A stretch of 64,000 nucleotides of DNA from Arthrobacter sp. PvP023 (GCF_017832975.1 NZ_JAFIBI010000001.1:2294001-2358000); one strand, 5' to 3'; positions 33,591 to 43,804 are shown, counted from the stretch's first letter. Made by a program: numbers and translations. Notes: a model not told the origin generated them from the sequence alone.

Positions 33591-36152
33591 CTATCCGACG
33601 TCAGCCTGGCGGGCCCGCAGCGCGCGGGCAACGCCGTCGCGGTTTTCCAGCATCATGCGCCGCAGGGCGGCGCTGTCTTCGGGAAGCGAAGCCAGGAACT
33701 GGTCCGTCCGGTCCACGGTGGCCTGGGTGGTCTGCTGTGCCGGATAAAGCCCGACGACGATCTGCTGGGCGAGCGCGTGGGTGCGGTTCGCCACGATGCC
33801 GGGAACGGCGTCGAAATACTTCTCCGTGTAAGGTTCCAGCAGCGCCGGGTCCAGGACGCGGGTGAAACCTGCCACCGCGGACGCCTGGAGGGCGTTGGAC
33901 AGTTCGCCCTTCACCACGATGGACTCCCAAGCCGCAGCCTTGGCCTCGGCCGTGGGGATGGCCGCCTTGGCCAGTGCCGCCGCGTTCTGGCCGTTGGCGG
34001 TGTTGTCATGTTCGAGTTCGGCGTCGATCCGGTCCTGGCCGGCCCGGCCGCCTGCCACCAGCGACGCAAGCAGCTCCCACCGCAAGTCCTGGTCGACGGT
34101 GAGGCCGTCCAGTGCCGCCGAGCCGTCCAGCAGCGCGGAAACCGTATCCAGCTGGCTGTCGCTGCGCGCCAGCAGCGCGAAGGACTTGACGAACTGCAGC
34201 TGCGCGTCCGATCCCGCCGGGACGGAACCGGCAAGGTCCCAGAGGGTGTCCGCTGCGGCCACGGACGTCTTCTCCCGGTGCTCTTCGGCAACGTAGTAGC
34301 TGAGCGTCGTGGCCAGCTGGCGAAGCTGGACCAGGATCACTGACGAATCGGATTCGGAGGCGATGTTGGCGAGGATTAGTTCGACGTAGCCGCGGGCGGG
34401 TGTTTCGCCGTCGCGCGCCGCATCCCAGGCGGAGCCCCAGACGAGCGTCCGCGGCAGGCTCTCGCGGAAGTCCTTCAGGTGGGCCGTCGCGGTGGCCAGC
34501 GACTTCGGATCGAGCCGGACCTTGGCATAGGCGAGGTCGTCGTCGTTGAGCAGGATCAGATCCGGCTGCTGCAGGCCGGCGAGGGCAGGCACGTCGGTGC
34601 GTTCGCCGTCGACGTCCAGTTCCTCGCGGTGCACCCGGACAAGCTGCCCGTCGGCGACGTTATAGAAGCCGACCGCGAGCCGGTGCGGCCGGATGGTGGG
34701 CTGCTCGGGCACCGCGGACTGCACGATGGAGAAGGACGTGATGACCCCTGCGGAATCCACCGCCACATCAGGAGTCAGCGTGTTGACGCCGGCGGTTTCC
34801 AGCCACAGCCTGCCCCACTGGTCCAGGTCACGGCCACTGGCTTTCTCCAGCTCCACCATGAGGTCGCTGAGCTCGGTGTTCTTCCAAGCGTGCTTGGCGA
34901 AGTACTCGCGGACACCGGCCATGAACTGCTCCGGGCCCACCCAGGCAACCAGTTGGCGCAGCACCGAGGCGCCCTTGGCGTACGTGATGCCGTCGAAGTT
35001 CACCTCCACGTCCTGCAGGTCGTTGATCTCGGCGAAGATCGGGTGCGTGGTGGGCAGCTGGTCCTGGCGGTAGGCCCAGGACTTCTCCACCGAGGCGAAC
35101 GTGGTCCAGGCGTGGTCAAACTCGGTGTTTTCCACGGCAGCCAGGTGGGACATGTACTCGGCGAACGATTCGTTAAGCCAGAGGTCGTTCCACCAGCGCA
35201 TGGTCACGAGATCCCCGAACCACATGTGTGCGAGCTCGTGCAGCACGGTGATGGCACGGCGTTCAACCTGCGCGCCGGTGACCTTGCCGCGGAACACGTA
35301 ACCTTCCAGGATGGTCACGGCGCCGGCGTTTTCCATTGCGCCGGCATTGAACTCGGGAACGAAGAGCTGGTCGTACTTCTCGAAGGGGTAGGGGCAGCCG
35401 AACTGCGCCTCAAAGAACTCGAATCCCTGCCGGGTGAGCTCAAAAATGTTGTCCGCATCCAGGTACTGCATGAGCGACTTGCGAGCGAACACGCCCAGGG
35501 GAACAACGCGCCCGTCGGCGCACTTCACCTCGCTGCGCACGGACTGGTACGGGCCGGCGACGAGCGCCGTGACGTAGGAGGACAGCCGCGGGGTGGCGGC
35601 GAATTCCCAGACGGAGCGGGCGCCGCCGTCCTCGCCGGGAATGGTTTCGATGGGGACAGGCGTGGGGGAGTTGGACACCAGGTCCCAGTGCGACGGCGCG
35701 GTGACGGTGAACGTAAAGCTCGCCTTCAGATCGGGCTGCTCGAACACTGCGAACATCCGGCGGGAATCCGGAACCTCGAACTGCGTGTACAGGTAGACCT
35801 CGTTGTCCACCGGGTCCACGAAACGGTGGAGCCCTTCGCCGGTGTTCATGTACGGCGCTTCGGCGACTACCAGCAGGTCGTTTTCCGCGGCCAGGTACGG
35901 GAGCTGGATGCGGACACCGTCGGACACTTCCGCGGGGTCGAGTTCCTCGCCGTTGAGCATCACGCTGAGGACCTTATCGGTCACCGCGTCGATGAAGGTG
36001 GAGGACCCGGGCCGTGCGCTGAACTTAACGGCCGTGGTAGTCCCGAAGACTTTGTCGCCCCGGGTCAGGTCCAGGCTGACGTCGTAGGACTCAACGGAGA
36101 TGAGGTCGGCGCGCTCACGGGCTTCGGCGCGCGTCAGGTTCATGCCTGGCAA
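33591..36152 (-). CDS. pepN: Aminopeptidase N (M1 metallopeptidase)
   Basis: 853 residues, typical for actinobacterial PepN. Exopeptidase motif GAMENAG near 268-274 and zinc motif HELAHMWFGDLV near 303-314 with the third ligand Glu in LNESFAEY; a C-terminal ERAP1-like helical domain follows. Removes N-terminal residues from peptides in the cytosol. Start: TTG 36152 has GGAGG seven bases upstream, whereas ATG 36143 would be 16 bases from it, so TTG is preferred; the proteins differ by three residues. Confidence 0.95.
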   Translation of the reverse strand: MPGMNLTRAEARERADLISVESYDVSLDLTRGDKVFGTTTAVKFSARPGSSTFIDAVTDKVLSVMLNGEELDPAEVSDGVRIQLPYLAAENDLLVVAEAPYMNTGEGLHRFVDPVDNEVYLYTQFEVPDSRRMFAVFEQPDLKASFTFTVTAPSHWDLVSNSPTPVPIETIPGEDGGARSVWEFAATPRLSSYVTALVAGPYQSVRSEVKCADGRVVPLGVFARKSLMQYLDADNIFELTRQGFEFFEAQFGCPYPFEKYDQLFVPEFNAGAMENAGAVTILEGYVFRGKVTGAQVERRAITVLHELAHMWFGDLVTMRWWNDLWLNESFAEYMSHLAAVENTEFDHAWTTFASVEKSWAYRQDQLPTTHPIFAEINDLQDVEVNFDGITYAKGASVLRQLVAWVGPEQFMAGVREYFAKHAWKNTELSDLMVELEKASGRDLDQWGRLWLETAGVNTLTPDVAVDSAGVITSFSIVQSAVPEQPTIRPHRLAVGFYNVADGQLVRVHREELDVDGERTDVPALAGLQQPDLILLNDDDLAYAKVRLDPKSLATATAHLKDFRESLPRTLVWGSAWDAARDGETPARGYVELILANIASESDSSVILVQLRQLATTLSYYVAEEHREKTSVAAADTLWDLAGSVPAGSDAQLQFVKSFALLARSDSQLDTVSALLDGSAALDGLTVDQDLRWELLASLVAGGRAGQDRIDAELEHDNTANGQNAAALAKAAIPTAEAKAAAWESIVVKGELSNALQASAVAGFTRVLDPALLEPYTEKYFDAVPGIVANRTHALAQQIVVGLYPAQQTTQATVDRTDQFLASLPEDSAALRRMMLENRDGVARALRARQADVG

Positions 36153-36276
36153 AGGGGGGCCTCCAGAATGGGTTGCGGTTGCCGGCCGGCAACGGTCATT
36201 GCCGGCACTGTGAAGTTATTCTTTCACTTCAGTGGGCGATGGCAAGTTAGGTGGATCACGCGGCGCCGGCGCGGAG

Positions 36277-36282
36277 TAGCGT
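36277..36282 (+). promoter_or_regulatory. -10 hexamer of the DUF1648-like gene, leaderless spacing
   Basis: TAGCGT, seven bases before ATG 36290. Confidence 0.45.
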
Positions 36283-36289
36283 TGGGGGT

Positions 36290-37276
36290 ATGGGAATGAT
36301 CAGGGATTCGGTGGACGCCAGGGCACTGCGGTTCGCGTTGGTGTTCCCCGTGCTGCTGGCCGCCGCGTTCGTTGTCTGCGCACTCTTGATCCGGCCGGAC
36401 ATACCGGACCCCATGGCGGTGCGCTGGACTGAGGCCGGACCGGCCGGTTTTGCGCCGTTCTCCGCCTTCGTGACCTTCGGGGGCCTGATCATCGCGCTGG
36501 TGGGCTGGCTGGTCCTGGGGCAGGCCGTACCGTTGAGCCGGCCCGCCGTCATGCGGCGTCTCATGATGGGCGCCGGACTGACGGTCAGCCTCTTCGTCAC
36601 CACGGTGCTGGCTGCGGTGCTCGTAGGCCAGGCGGGAATCGCCGACGTCCGCGAAGCCCGTGTGGACATGACCGTCCTTGCCCTCGGGAGCGGGGCCGCA
36701 CTGCCGCTCGGCGTCATCATGGGTTTCGTCTTCAAGGCCGACGAACGGTGGTCGGTGGATGATGACCGCGCTGTGCGGCAGGCGCTGGACCGCGAAATCG
36801 ACCCTGAGCTGGCGGCGGATTCAGTCCGTTTGTGGGTCCATGCACGTAGTTCCGTGTTTGTGATGCTTGGCGTCGCTTCGCTCTTCCCGGCAGCCCTGAT
36901 CTCCATCGCCGTCCCCTGGCTGGGTGCGCTCCTCGTGGCGCTGGCGGTGCTGGCAGCCGCCTTCCTCTTCGCCAGGGTCATCGTTGACCGGAGCGGGTTG
37001 CGGGTATTCGCTGCAGGATTCGTCCGCGTGATGGAAGTCCCGGCGTCGGCGATTTCCTCCGCAACGCCGGCCGTTGTCCGTGCCGCAGACTACGGCGGCT
37101 GGGGCTACCGCCACCACGGCGGAACCACCGCCATGCTGGTCAGCAGCGGACCCGCCGTCGTGGTCAACCGCGCCGACGGCAAGAAGGTGGCCATCAGCGG
37201 CGGCAGCGCCGATTCCGCCGAACGGGTGGCCGCCGTCCTGTCCCGCGTGGCCGCCAGGGCCCGCGGCGGGAAATAG
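36290..37276 (+). CDS. DUF1648-like membrane protein
   Basis: 328 residues with about five membrane segments. The early segment RPDIPDPMAVRWTEAGPAG resembles the DUF1648 pattern of IPMHWG-type motifs between the first two helices; the C-terminal third is a soluble PH-like domain (LRVFAAGFVRVMEVPASAIS, TTAMLVSSGPAVVVNR). Related proteins include SdpI-type immunity factors, but no peptide toxin is present nearby. ATG 36290 has a TAGCGT hexamer seven bases before it. Confidence 0.78.
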   Translation: MGMIRDSVDARALRFALVFPVLLAAAFVVCALLIRPDIPDPMAVRWTEAGPAGFAPFSAFVTFGGLIIALVGWLVLGQAVPLSRPAVMRRLMMGAGLTVSLFVTTVLAAVLVGQAGIADVREARVDMTVLALGSGAALPLGVIMGFVFKADERWSVDDDRAVRQALDREIDPELAADSVRLWVHARSSVFVMLGVASLFPAALISIAVPWLGALLVALAVLAAAFLFARVIVDRSGLRVFAAGFVRVMEVPASAISSATPAVVRAADYGGWGYRHHGGTTAMLVSSGPAVVVNRADGKKVAISGGSADSAERVAAVLSRVAARARGGK

Positions 37277-37431
37277 CCCCCCCGCGATCCGGGTTCCGAC
37301 GCCTGTTGCACCTCCCGGCGTCCGCAGAGTGTTCACGGCAGGCAGCCGGCGCCCGCGGGCTAGTACGCTTGGATCCGACCCCCGAAGCAGCCCGGAAGCC
37401 TACCGGTGCTTATGACTGAACGGACATTGCC

Positions 37432-37926
37432 GTGACCACATCCTCCGACTTTCCGCGCGTCCACATCGCCACCGACCACGCCGGCATGGAGCTCAGCGCC
37501 CACCTCGTAACCCACCTCACGGCCAAGGGCTACACCGTGGTGGACCACGGGCCCAAGGTCTACGACGCGCTGGACGATTACCCGTCCTTCTGCATCAACG
37601 CGGCGCTTGCCGTCGTGGCGGACCAGGCTGCGGGAATCAATGCCTTGGGCATCGTGCTCGGCGGCTCGGGGAACGGCGAGCAGATCGCCGCAAACAAGGT
37701 CAAGGGCGTCCGTGCGGCGCTGGCCTGGAACCTGTCCACGGCCACCCTGGCCCGCGAGCACAACGACGCCAACGTCGTGGCGGTCGGCGGCCGCCAGCAC
37801 AGCGTGGACGAAGCGACGGAAATCATCGAAGCCTTCCTGCAGGAACCATTCAGCAACGATGAACGGCACGTCCGCCGCATCGGCAAGATCGCGGCCTACG
37901 AGAACACCGGCGAGGTTATCGCCTAG
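37432..37926 (+). CDS. rpiB: Ribose-5-phosphate isomerase B
   Basis: 164 residues, RpiB/LacAB family; interconverts ribose 5-phosphate and ribulose 5-phosphate. Substrate-binding DHAG at 15-18 and active-site loop LGGSGNGEQ with Glu83. The catalytic cysteine used by the E. coli type is absent, matching the mycobacterial type that uses this Glu. GTG 37432 with a weak ribosome-binding region. Its TAG overlaps the GTG of the glycosylase gene by one base (TAGTG), so the two are coupled. Confidence 0.93.
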   Translation: MTTSSDFPRVHIATDHAGMELSAHLVTHLTAKGYTVVDHGPKVYDALDDYPSFCINAALAVVADQAAGINALGIVLGGSGNGEQIAANKVKGVRAALAWNLSTATLAREHNDANVVAVGGRQHSVDEATEIIEAFLQEPFSNDERHVRRIGKIAAYENTGEVIA

Positions 37927-38843
37927 TGCCTGAGGGGCATTCGGTCCATCGGCTGGCCCGCCAGTTCGGGGACGTATTCGCCGGCCAGCGCCTCGCCGTT
38001 TCCAGTCCGCAGGGCAGGTTCGCCGACGGCGCGGCCCTGCTGGACGCCCGCACCTTGCTCAGCACGGTGGCGCACGGGAAGCACATGTTCCTGCATTTCG
38101 ACAACGGACTCGCCCTGCATGTGCACCTGGGCCTCTATGGCGCCTGGGATTTCGGCGGTGACGCCACTTTCCGGGGCGCGTCCAGCATCGGCGCACCCCG
38201 GAAGGTGGGGGAGCGGGAAGTGTTCGACGACGGCGCAACGGACCCCGGGGCCGGCGGCGGACCGGAATACACCGGGCCGCCGGCGCCGGTGGGCGCCGTC
38301 CGTGTCCGCCTTGCCGGTGCCCACGGGTGGGCGGATCTCAGGGGTGCCACCACGTGCCACGCCATCACGGAGGCGGAGGCCGATGCCGTCCTGGCCCGGC
38401 TGGGGCCCGACCCGTTGCGTAACCTTCCCGGGGACAAGGAAGGTTTCATTTCCGGTGTTCGTGCACGCAAGACGCCCCTCGCGGCGCTGCTGATGGACCA
38501 GAAGGTGATCGCCGGCGTCGGGAACGTCTACCGCGCCGAACTGCTCTTCCGCCAGGGCCTGGATCCCTGGCTTCCAGGGCGCTCCCTGGGCGCGGACGCG
38601 GCGGACGGGCTCTGGGAGGACACTGTCGCCATGATGTCCGACGGCGTCCGCGACGGCAGGATCATCACCACGCCTCCCCGATACTGGACGGAACCCGGGG
38701 CCGGCCTGCCAGCGCCCGGGGAGTCCCATTTCGTCTACCGGCGGCACGGCCTTGACTGCCGGATCTGCGGTTCCCCCGTGGCACTGACGGATCTTGGCGC
38801 GCGCAAGCTTTGCTGGTGCCCCGTGTGCCAGCAGGGGTCCTGA
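37926..38843 (+). CDS. nei: Fpg/Nei-family DNA glycosylase-AP lyase
   Basis: 305 residues. MPEGHSVHRLA N-terminus with catalytic Pro2 and Glu3, as in Nei/Nei2; the helix-two-turn-helix segment VIAGVGNVYRAELLFRQG and the C-terminal zinc finger with CRIC and CPVC pairs (near 277 and 299) are intact. Excises oxidised pyrimidines and nicks the abasic site. An insertion of about 25 Gly/Ala-rich residues near 100-125 is typical of actinobacterial Nei2. GTG 37926 overlaps the rpiB stop. A bidirectional terminator follows. Confidence 0.92.
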   Translation: MPEGHSVHRLARQFGDVFAGQRLAVSSPQGRFADGAALLDARTLLSTVAHGKHMFLHFDNGLALHVHLGLYGAWDFGGDATFRGASSIGAPRKVGEREVFDDGATDPGAGGGPEYTGPPAPVGAVRVRLAGAHGWADLRGATTCHAITEAEADAVLARLGPDPLRNLPGDKEGFISGVRARKTPLAALLMDQKVIAGVGNVYRAELLFRQGLDPWLPGRSLGADAADGLWEDTVAMMSDGVRDGRIITTPPRYWTEPGAGLPAPGESHFVYRRHGLDCRICGSPVALTDLGARKLCWCPVCQQGS

Positions 38844-38860
38844 GGCAAGTTGCCGGGACA

Positions 38861-38894
38861 ACAAGAAAGCCCCTCCGGAGAGGGGCTTTCTTGT
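38861..38894. terminator. Bidirectional terminator between nei and tRNA-Gly
   Basis: ACAAGAAAGCCCCTC pairs over 15 bp with GAGGGGCTTTCTTGT; A/T-rich outer stem serves both strands. Confidence 0.9.
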
Positions 38895-38901
38895 GGTGTC
38901 C

Positions 38902-38975
38902 TGGAGGGGACGACGGGAATCGAACCCGCGTAATCAGTTTGGAAGACTGAGGCTTTACCATTAAGCTACGTCCCC
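38902..38975 (-). tRNA. tRNA-Gly (TCC)
   Basis: Acceptor GGGGACG/CGTCCCC, discriminator T, encoded CCA (38902-38904), anticodon stem TCAGT/ACTGA with loop CTTCCAA giving TCC, T arm with TTCGATT. Confidence 0.96.
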
Positions 38976-39132
38976 GTGGAAAGGCATCCGGCCTTGCTGC
39001 TGATCCGCAGGGGCTGTTGGTGCATTTCTTCCGGTCGGCTGCTCGAGCCGGATATAACTAAACCTAATTCAGGGCCCCAGTGTCAAATGTGCATATCCGG
39101 CCGTTATGACCGTAGACTGTTCTGTGCACTTA

Positions 39133-39207
39133 CGGGGTGTAGCTCAGCTTGGCTAGAGCGCCTGCTTTGGGAGCAGGAAGTCGCAGGTTCAAATCCTGTC
39201 ACCCCGA
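39133..39207 (+). tRNA. tRNA-Pro (TGG)
   Basis: Acceptor CGGGGTG/CACCCCG, discriminator A, anticodon stem CCTGC/GCAGG with loop TTTGGGA giving TGG, T arm with TTCAAAT. CCA is not encoded. It lies 66 bases upstream of tig. Confidence 0.96.
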
Positions 39208-39273
39208 CTCTGCAGCTTGTCAGATCATTGCGTTTGCAGAACCCCATCCCACAAAACCAGGAGTACTTAGACT

Positions 39274-40686
39274 GTGAAGAGCGCTGTCGAGAACCTCACC
39301 CCCACGCGGGTCAAGCTCAATGTTGAGGTCCCCTTTGAGGAATTGAAGCCCAGCATCGATGAGGCATACAAGACTGTTGCTTCGCAGATCCAGGTCCCTG
39401 GCTTCCGCAAGGGCAAAGTCCCCGCAAAGCTGATCGACCAGCGCGTTGGCCGCGGCTACGTGCTGGAAACCGCCATCAATGAAGGCCTCAACGGCTGGTA
39501 CCAGGAGGCTGTCCAGGAAACCGGCATCCGCCCGCTGAGCCGTCCCGAGGTTGAAATCACCGAGGTCCCGGATCCCACCGCGACCGACGGCGAACTCAAG
39601 TTCCACGCCGAAGTTGACGTCCGTCCCGAGATCGAACTGCCTGACTACTCCGGCATCAAGGTCGAGGTCGCCGCTGCCGAGTCTTCCGAGGCAGACGTTG
39701 ACAAGGCGCTCGACGAACTCCGCGGCCGCTTCGGCACGCTGAAGTCCGTGGACCGTCCGGCCGCCGACGGCGACTTCCTGACGATCGACATCACCGCCTC
39801 GATCGACGGCGCCGAAGTTGATTCCGCTTCCGGCCTGTCCTACCAGGTTGGTGCCGGCACCATGCTCGAAGGCTTGGACGAGGCTGTCACCGGCCTCAGC
39901 GCCGACGAGGACGCCATCTTCGACACCACGCTCGTTGGCGGCGACCACGCCGGCGAAGCTGCCCAGGTCAAGGTAGTGGTCAAGTCCGTCAAGGAGCGCG
40001 AGCTTCCCGAGGCCGACGACGACTTCGCCCAGCTGGCATCCGAGTTCGACACGCTGGCCGAACTGCGCGAGGACCTCGCCAAGCAGGCTGCCGAATCCAA
40101 GGTTGTTGAGCAGGGTGTCGAGGCACGCGACAAGGTCCTGGACAAGCTCGTTGAGCTCGTTGAGGTTCCCGTTCCCGCGTCGGTCGTCGAAGAGCAGCTG
40201 GAGCAGCACTTCAAGGCTGAGAACTCCCACGGCGACGGCGAGCACGACACCGAAGAGCACCGCGCCGAGGTCAAGGCCAACACTGAGCGTGCCTTCCAGA
40301 ACGAGATCATCCTCGACGCCATCGCTGACAAGGAAGAAGTCGGCGTCAGCCAGAACGAGCTGATCGACTACATCGTCACCACTGCCAGCCAGTACGGCAT
40401 GGACCCGAACCAGTTCGCCCAGATCATCGATCAGTCCGGCCAGGTTCCCATGATGGTTTCCGAGGTTCGCCGCCGCAAAGCGCTGGCTGTCGTGCTGGGC
40501 CAGGCCGAGGTTACTGACTCCGAAGGCAACAAGGTTGACCTGAGCGACTTCGTCCGCCCCGGCGGCGAAGAGGAGCCGGCCGCTGAGGCTGAAGCAGCCC
40601 CCGCCGTCGACAGCGACGCCGTTGAAGGCGAAGCTGCCACCGAAGAAGCTGCGCCGAGCGACGATCCGGCAGCAGTGAAGTTCTAG
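39274..40686 (+). CDS. tig: Trigger factor (ribosome-associated chaperone)
   Basis: 470 residues. N-terminal ribosome-binding domain with the signature [17 protein letters not shown] near 48-60, central FKBP-type PPIase domain ([25 protein letters not shown]) and helical C-terminal domain, ending in an acidic Ala/Glu tail. Chaperones nascent chains at the exit tunnel. GTG 39274 has AGGAG upstream. tig precedes clpP1-clpP2-clpX as in most bacteria, but a strong terminator separates them. Confidence 0.97.
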   Translation: MKSAVENLTPTRVKLNVEVPFEELKPSIDEAYKTVASQIQVPGFRKGKVPAKLIDQRVGRGYVLETAINEGLNGWYQEAVQETGIRPLSRPEVEITEVPDPTATDGELKFHAEVDVRPEIELPDYSGIKVEVAAAESSEADVDKALDELRGRFGTLKSVDRPAADGDFLTIDITASIDGAEVDSASGLSYQVGAGTMLEGLDEAVTGLSADEDAIFDTTLVGGDHAGEAAQVKVVVKSVKERELPEADDDFAQLASEFDTLAELREDLAKQAAESKVVEQGVEARDKVLDKLVELVEVPVPASVVEEQLEQHFKAENSHGDGEHDTEEHRAEVKANTERAFQNEIILDAIADKEEVGVSQNELIDYIVTTASQYGMDPNQFAQIIDQSGQVPMMVSEVRRRKALAVVLGQAEVTDSEGNKVDLSDFVRPGGEEEPAAEAEAAPAVDSDAVEGEAATEEAAPSDDPAAVKF

Positions 40687-40697
40687 CACGCGTTGCA

Positions 40698-40732
40698 CGG
40701 AAGCCCCCGGATCCCTGATCCGGGGGCTTCCG
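40698..40732 (+). terminator. Terminator after tig
   Basis: GGAAGCCCCCGGATC pairs over 15 bp with GATCCGGGGGCTTCC around CCT, with one further outer pair; only a short TTTAA follows. Confidence 0.82.
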
Positions 40733-40867
40733 CCGTTTAACCCCGGAATTGCGGCTGTGTCGTGCTCTGCGGTGCCGTTGCGGGCAATCGTGCGCCGTCA
40801 GCGAACAGCGCGATCCGTGAGAACAAAACGGCCGCCAAACCGGTTAGTGTCCAAGTAGTGATTTTCA

Positions 40868-40890
40868 GTGACGTCGTCCCGTGACGTCAC
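40868..40890. promoter_or_regulatory. Tandem GTGACGTC repeat upstream of clpP1
   Basis: GTGACGTC occurs at 40868-40875 and 40881-40888, 13 bases apart; the second is part of the palindrome GTGACGTCAC. It lies 26 bases before the clpP1 start and may be a regulator site; the usual actinobacterial Clp regulator motif was not matched. Confidence 0.4.
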
Positions 40891-40915
40891 CGTCGCCAGC
40901 GAGAGGTAAGTACAT

Positions 40916-41554
40916 ATGTCACAGCAAGCAGGGGCCCCCCGGATGGCTACTGTCGATCCGGCAGCCCAGGACAACTACATCTACAACCGCCTGCTGAAAG
41001 AGCGAATCATCTGGCTCGGCTCCGAGGTCCGCGATGAAAACGCCAACGCGATCTGCTCGCAGTTGCTGCTGCTGTCCGCGGAGAACCCCGAGAAGGACAT
41101 CTACCTTTACATCAACTCGCCGGGCGGCTCCGTAACGGCAGGCATGGCCATCTACGACACGATGCAGTTCATCCCGAACGACGTCGTCACCGTCGCCACC
41201 GGCCTCGCTGCGTCCATGGGCCAGTTCCTGCTGTCCTCGGGCACCAAGGGGAAGCGTTACGCCACCCCCAATGCCCGTATCCTGATGCACCAGCCGTCCG
41301 GCGGCATCGGCGGCACCGCCTCGGACATCAAGATCCAGGCTGAGCTCATCCTGCACATGAAGAAGGTCATGGCGGAACTCACCGCGGACCAGACCGGCCA
41401 GACCGTGGAAACCATCCTCAAGGACAACGACCGCGACAAGTGGTTCACGGCCCCCGAAGCCCTTGAGTACGGCTTCTTCGACAAGATCGCCGCGCACGCG
41501 GGATCTGTGGCCGGCGGCGGCGGAACCCAAAACGCCAGCGGCGCGGAAAAGTAA
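40916..41554 (+). CDS. clpP1: ATP-dependent Clp protease proteolytic subunit ClpP1
   Basis: 212 residues. Serine protease triad Ser100 (GLAASMGQF), His125 (ILMHQPSGG) and Asp near 174 (NDRDKWF). Forms the mixed ClpP1P2 barrel characteristic of actinobacteria and degrades substrates delivered by ClpX or ClpC1. ATG 40916 has AGAGG about nine bases upstream. clpP2 follows after 36 bases to its likely start. A tandem GTGACGTC element lies upstream. Confidence 0.96.
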   Translation: MSQQAGAPRMATVDPAAQDNYIYNRLLKERIIWLGSEVRDENANAICSQLLLLSAENPEKDIYLYINSPGGSVTAGMAIYDTMQFIPNDVVTVATGLAASMGQFLLSSGTKGKRYATPNARILMHQPSGGIGGTASDIKIQAELILHMKKVMAELTADQTGQTVETILKDNDRDKWFTAPEALEYGFFDKIAAHAGSVAGGGGTQNASGAEK

Positions 41555-41590
41555 CCGGGGTAGACAGAAATGATTCCAGGAGAAATGAAC

Positions 41591-42250
41591 ATGAACTACA
41601 ATTTCGGATCGTCTGCCGAGAACCTGCCCACCAGCCGCTACGTGCTGCCGCAGTTCGAGGAGCGCACCCCTTACGGCTTCAAGCGCCAGGACCCGTACAC
41701 CAAGCTTTTTGAGGACCGGATCATCTTCCTTGGCGTGCAGGTGGACGACGCCTCCGCCGACGACGTCATGGCGCAGCTGCTGGTGCTTGAGTCCACGGAC
41801 CCGGACCGCGACATCACGCTGTACATCAACTCCCCGGGCGGTTCATTCACGGCCATGACTGCGATCTACGACACCATGCAGTACATCCGTCCCGAGATCC
41901 AGACGGTGTGCCTGGGCCAGGCAGCAAGCGCCGCGGCCGTCCTGCTGGCGGCCGGTACGCCGGGCAAGCGCCTGGCACTGCCCAACGCCCGCGTGCTGAT
42001 CCACCAGCCGGCACTGTCCGGCGGCCAGGGCGGCCAGGCCTCGGACCTCGAGATCCAGGCTGCGGAAGTCATGCGGATGCGCTCCTGGCTTGAAGACACG
42101 CTGGCCAAGCACTCGGGCCGGACGTCCGAGCAGGTCAACAACGACATCGAGCGGGACAAGATCCTGACGGCCGCAGAGGCACAGTCCTACGGGCTCATCG
42201 ACCAGGTGCTTGATTCCCGCAAGATCAAGCCGCAGGCGATCACCAGGTAG
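41591..42250 (+). CDS. clpP2: ATP-dependent Clp protease proteolytic subunit ClpP2
   Basis: 219 residues. Triad Ser113 ([11 protein letters not shown]), His138 ([11 protein letters not shown]) and Asp in IERDKILTA. The second barrel ring partner of ClpP1; in mycobacteria both are essential. The open frame begins at 41570, but AGGAGA (41578-41583) is optimally seven bases from ATG 41591 and too near the two earlier ATGs. A terminator lies after the gene, before clpX. Confidence 0.95.
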   Translation: MNYNFGSSAENLPTSRYVLPQFEERTPYGFKRQDPYTKLFEDRIIFLGVQVDDASADDVMAQLLVLESTDPDRDITLYINSPGGSFTAMTAIYDTMQYIRPEIQTVCLGQAASAAAVLLAAGTPGKRLALPNARVLIHQPALSGGQGGQASDLEIQAAEVMRMRSWLEDTLAKHSGRTSEQVNNDIERDKILTAAEAQSYGLIDQVLDSRKIKPQAITR

Positions 42251-42266
42251 TCAGCAGGACACGCGG

Positions 42267-42313
42267 AGCCGGTGCGGTTCATGAAAAATGGACCGCACCG
42301 GCTTTCGTTTTCA
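42267..42313 (+). terminator. Terminator between clpP2 and clpX
   Basis: AGCCGGTGCGGTTC pairs with GGACCGCACCGGCT over 14 bp (one G-T), loop of nine, then TTCGTTTTC. Confidence 0.85.
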
Positions 42314-42447
42314 ACGCGTAAGGTTCCACCTCTCAGGCCGAATGTGACCTAGAGTGGAAGATGTCACGGCCGGACCTTCCGGACCCACCGTGATTCCAGC
42401 AACCGGTGCAGTGCTGCGGTAGCAGCAGGATACTAAGGGGTTCACAT

Positions 42448-43737
42448 ATGGCTCGGATTGGCGAGAGCACGGATCTGCTGAAGTGCTCTTTCTGCGGAAA
42501 GAGCCAGAAGCAGGTGCGAAAGCTCATTGCCGGGCCCGGCGTATACATCTGCGACGAGTGCATTGAGCTCTGCAACGAGATCATTGAAGAGGAGCTCGCG
42601 GAAGTAGCGGACCTTGGCAGCTTCGAACTGCCCAAGCCGCGCGAAATCTTCGATTTCCTGCAGGAATACGTCATCGGCCAGGAACCGGCCAAGCGTTCCC
42701 TCGCCGTCGCGGTGTACAACCACTACAAGCGGATCCAGGCCGGCCACGCCCCGAAGAGCGGCAGCCTGGCCGAAGGCGTCCATCACGACGACGTCGAGAT
42801 CGCCAAATCGAACATCCTCCTGATCGGCCCCACCGGTTGCGGCAAGACCTACCTGGCCCAGACCCTGGCCCGGCGCCTCAACGTTCCGTTCGCCGTCGCG
42901 GACGCAACGGCACTGACCGAGGCCGGGTACGTGGGCGAGGACGTGGAGAACATCCTCCTGAAGCTCATCCAGGCCGCTGACTACGATGTCAAGAAGGCCG
43001 AACAAGGCATCATCTACATCGACGAGATCGACAAGATCTCCCGAAAGAGCGAAAACCCGTCCATCACCCGGGATGTCTCCGGCGAGGGCGTGCAGCAGGC
43101 CCTCCTGAAGATCCTGGAAGGCACGGTGGCCTCGGTGCCCCCGCAGGGCGGCCGGAAACACCCGCACCAGGAATTCATCCAGATCGACACCACCAACGTG
43201 CTGTTCATTGTTGCGGGAGCCTTCGCCGGACTCGAGGACATCATCGGCTCCCGTTCCGGCCGCAAGGGCATCGGCTTCGGTGCTCCGCTGAACGAAGTCA
43301 AGAACAATTCCGACTCTTACGGCGAGGTCATGCCGGAGGACCTGCTCAAGTTCGGGCTGATCCCGGAATTCATCGGCCGTCTTCCCGTCATCACAACGGT
43401 CTCCAACCTGGACCGGCCGGCCCTGATCCAAATTCTGTCCACGCCCAAGAACGCACTGGTGAAGCAGTACCAGAAGATGTTCCAGCTGGATGGCGTGGAG
43501 TTGCTCTTTGACGACGACGCGCTGGACATGATCGCCGACCAGGCCCTGGAACGGGGCACCGGTGCCCGCGGACTTCGCGCCATCATGGAGGAAGTGCTCC
43601 TCCCCGTGATGTTTGATCTCCCCAGCAGGGACGACATCGCCAGCGTTGTGATCACCGCGGATGTCGTGGCAAAAAAGGCCCCTCCCACCATGATCGCCCA
43701 CGACGTGGTCGCGAAGCGGCGGAATAAATCCGCTTAG
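42448..43737 (+). CDS. clpX: ATP-dependent unfoldase ClpX
   Basis: 429 residues. N-terminal zinc-binding domain with Cys13, Cys16, Cys35, Cys38; AAA+ Walker A GPTGCGKT near 127-134, Walker B IIYIDEID near 190, sensor and the IGF loop region [10 protein letters not shown] that docks ClpP. Unfolds SsrA-tagged and other substrates. ATG 42448 has AAGGGG seven bases upstream. It has its own promoter region after the clpP2 terminator. Confidence 0.97.
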   Translation: MARIGESTDLLKCSFCGKSQKQVRKLIAGPGVYICDECIELCNEIIEEELAEVADLGSFELPKPREIFDFLQEYVIGQEPAKRSLAVAVYNHYKRIQAGHAPKSGSLAEGVHHDDVEIAKSNILLIGPTGCGKTYLAQTLARRLNVPFAVADATALTEAGYVGEDVENILLKLIQAADYDVKKAEQGIIYIDEIDKISRKSENPSITRDVSGEGVQQALLKILEGTVASVPPQGGRKHPHQEFIQIDTTNVLFIVAGAFAGLEDIIGSRSGRKGIGFGAPLNEVKNNSDSYGEVMPEDLLKFGLIPEFIGRLPVITTVSNLDRPALIQILSTPKNALVKQYQKMFQLDGVELLFDDDALDMIADQALERGTGARGLRAIMEEVLLPVMFDLPSRDDIASVVITADVVAKKAPPTMIAHDVVAKRRNKSA

Positions 43738-43804
43738 TTCGTCGCTCTAGGTAGACGTGCGCCTGAAGTGCGCCACGCCCTGATGACTTTACGAGGAGAT
43801 CTCC

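Noticed and set aside
34479..36299. 606-codon open frame antisense to pepN
   Set aside because: His/Val/Gly-rich shadow across a complete M1 peptidase gene.
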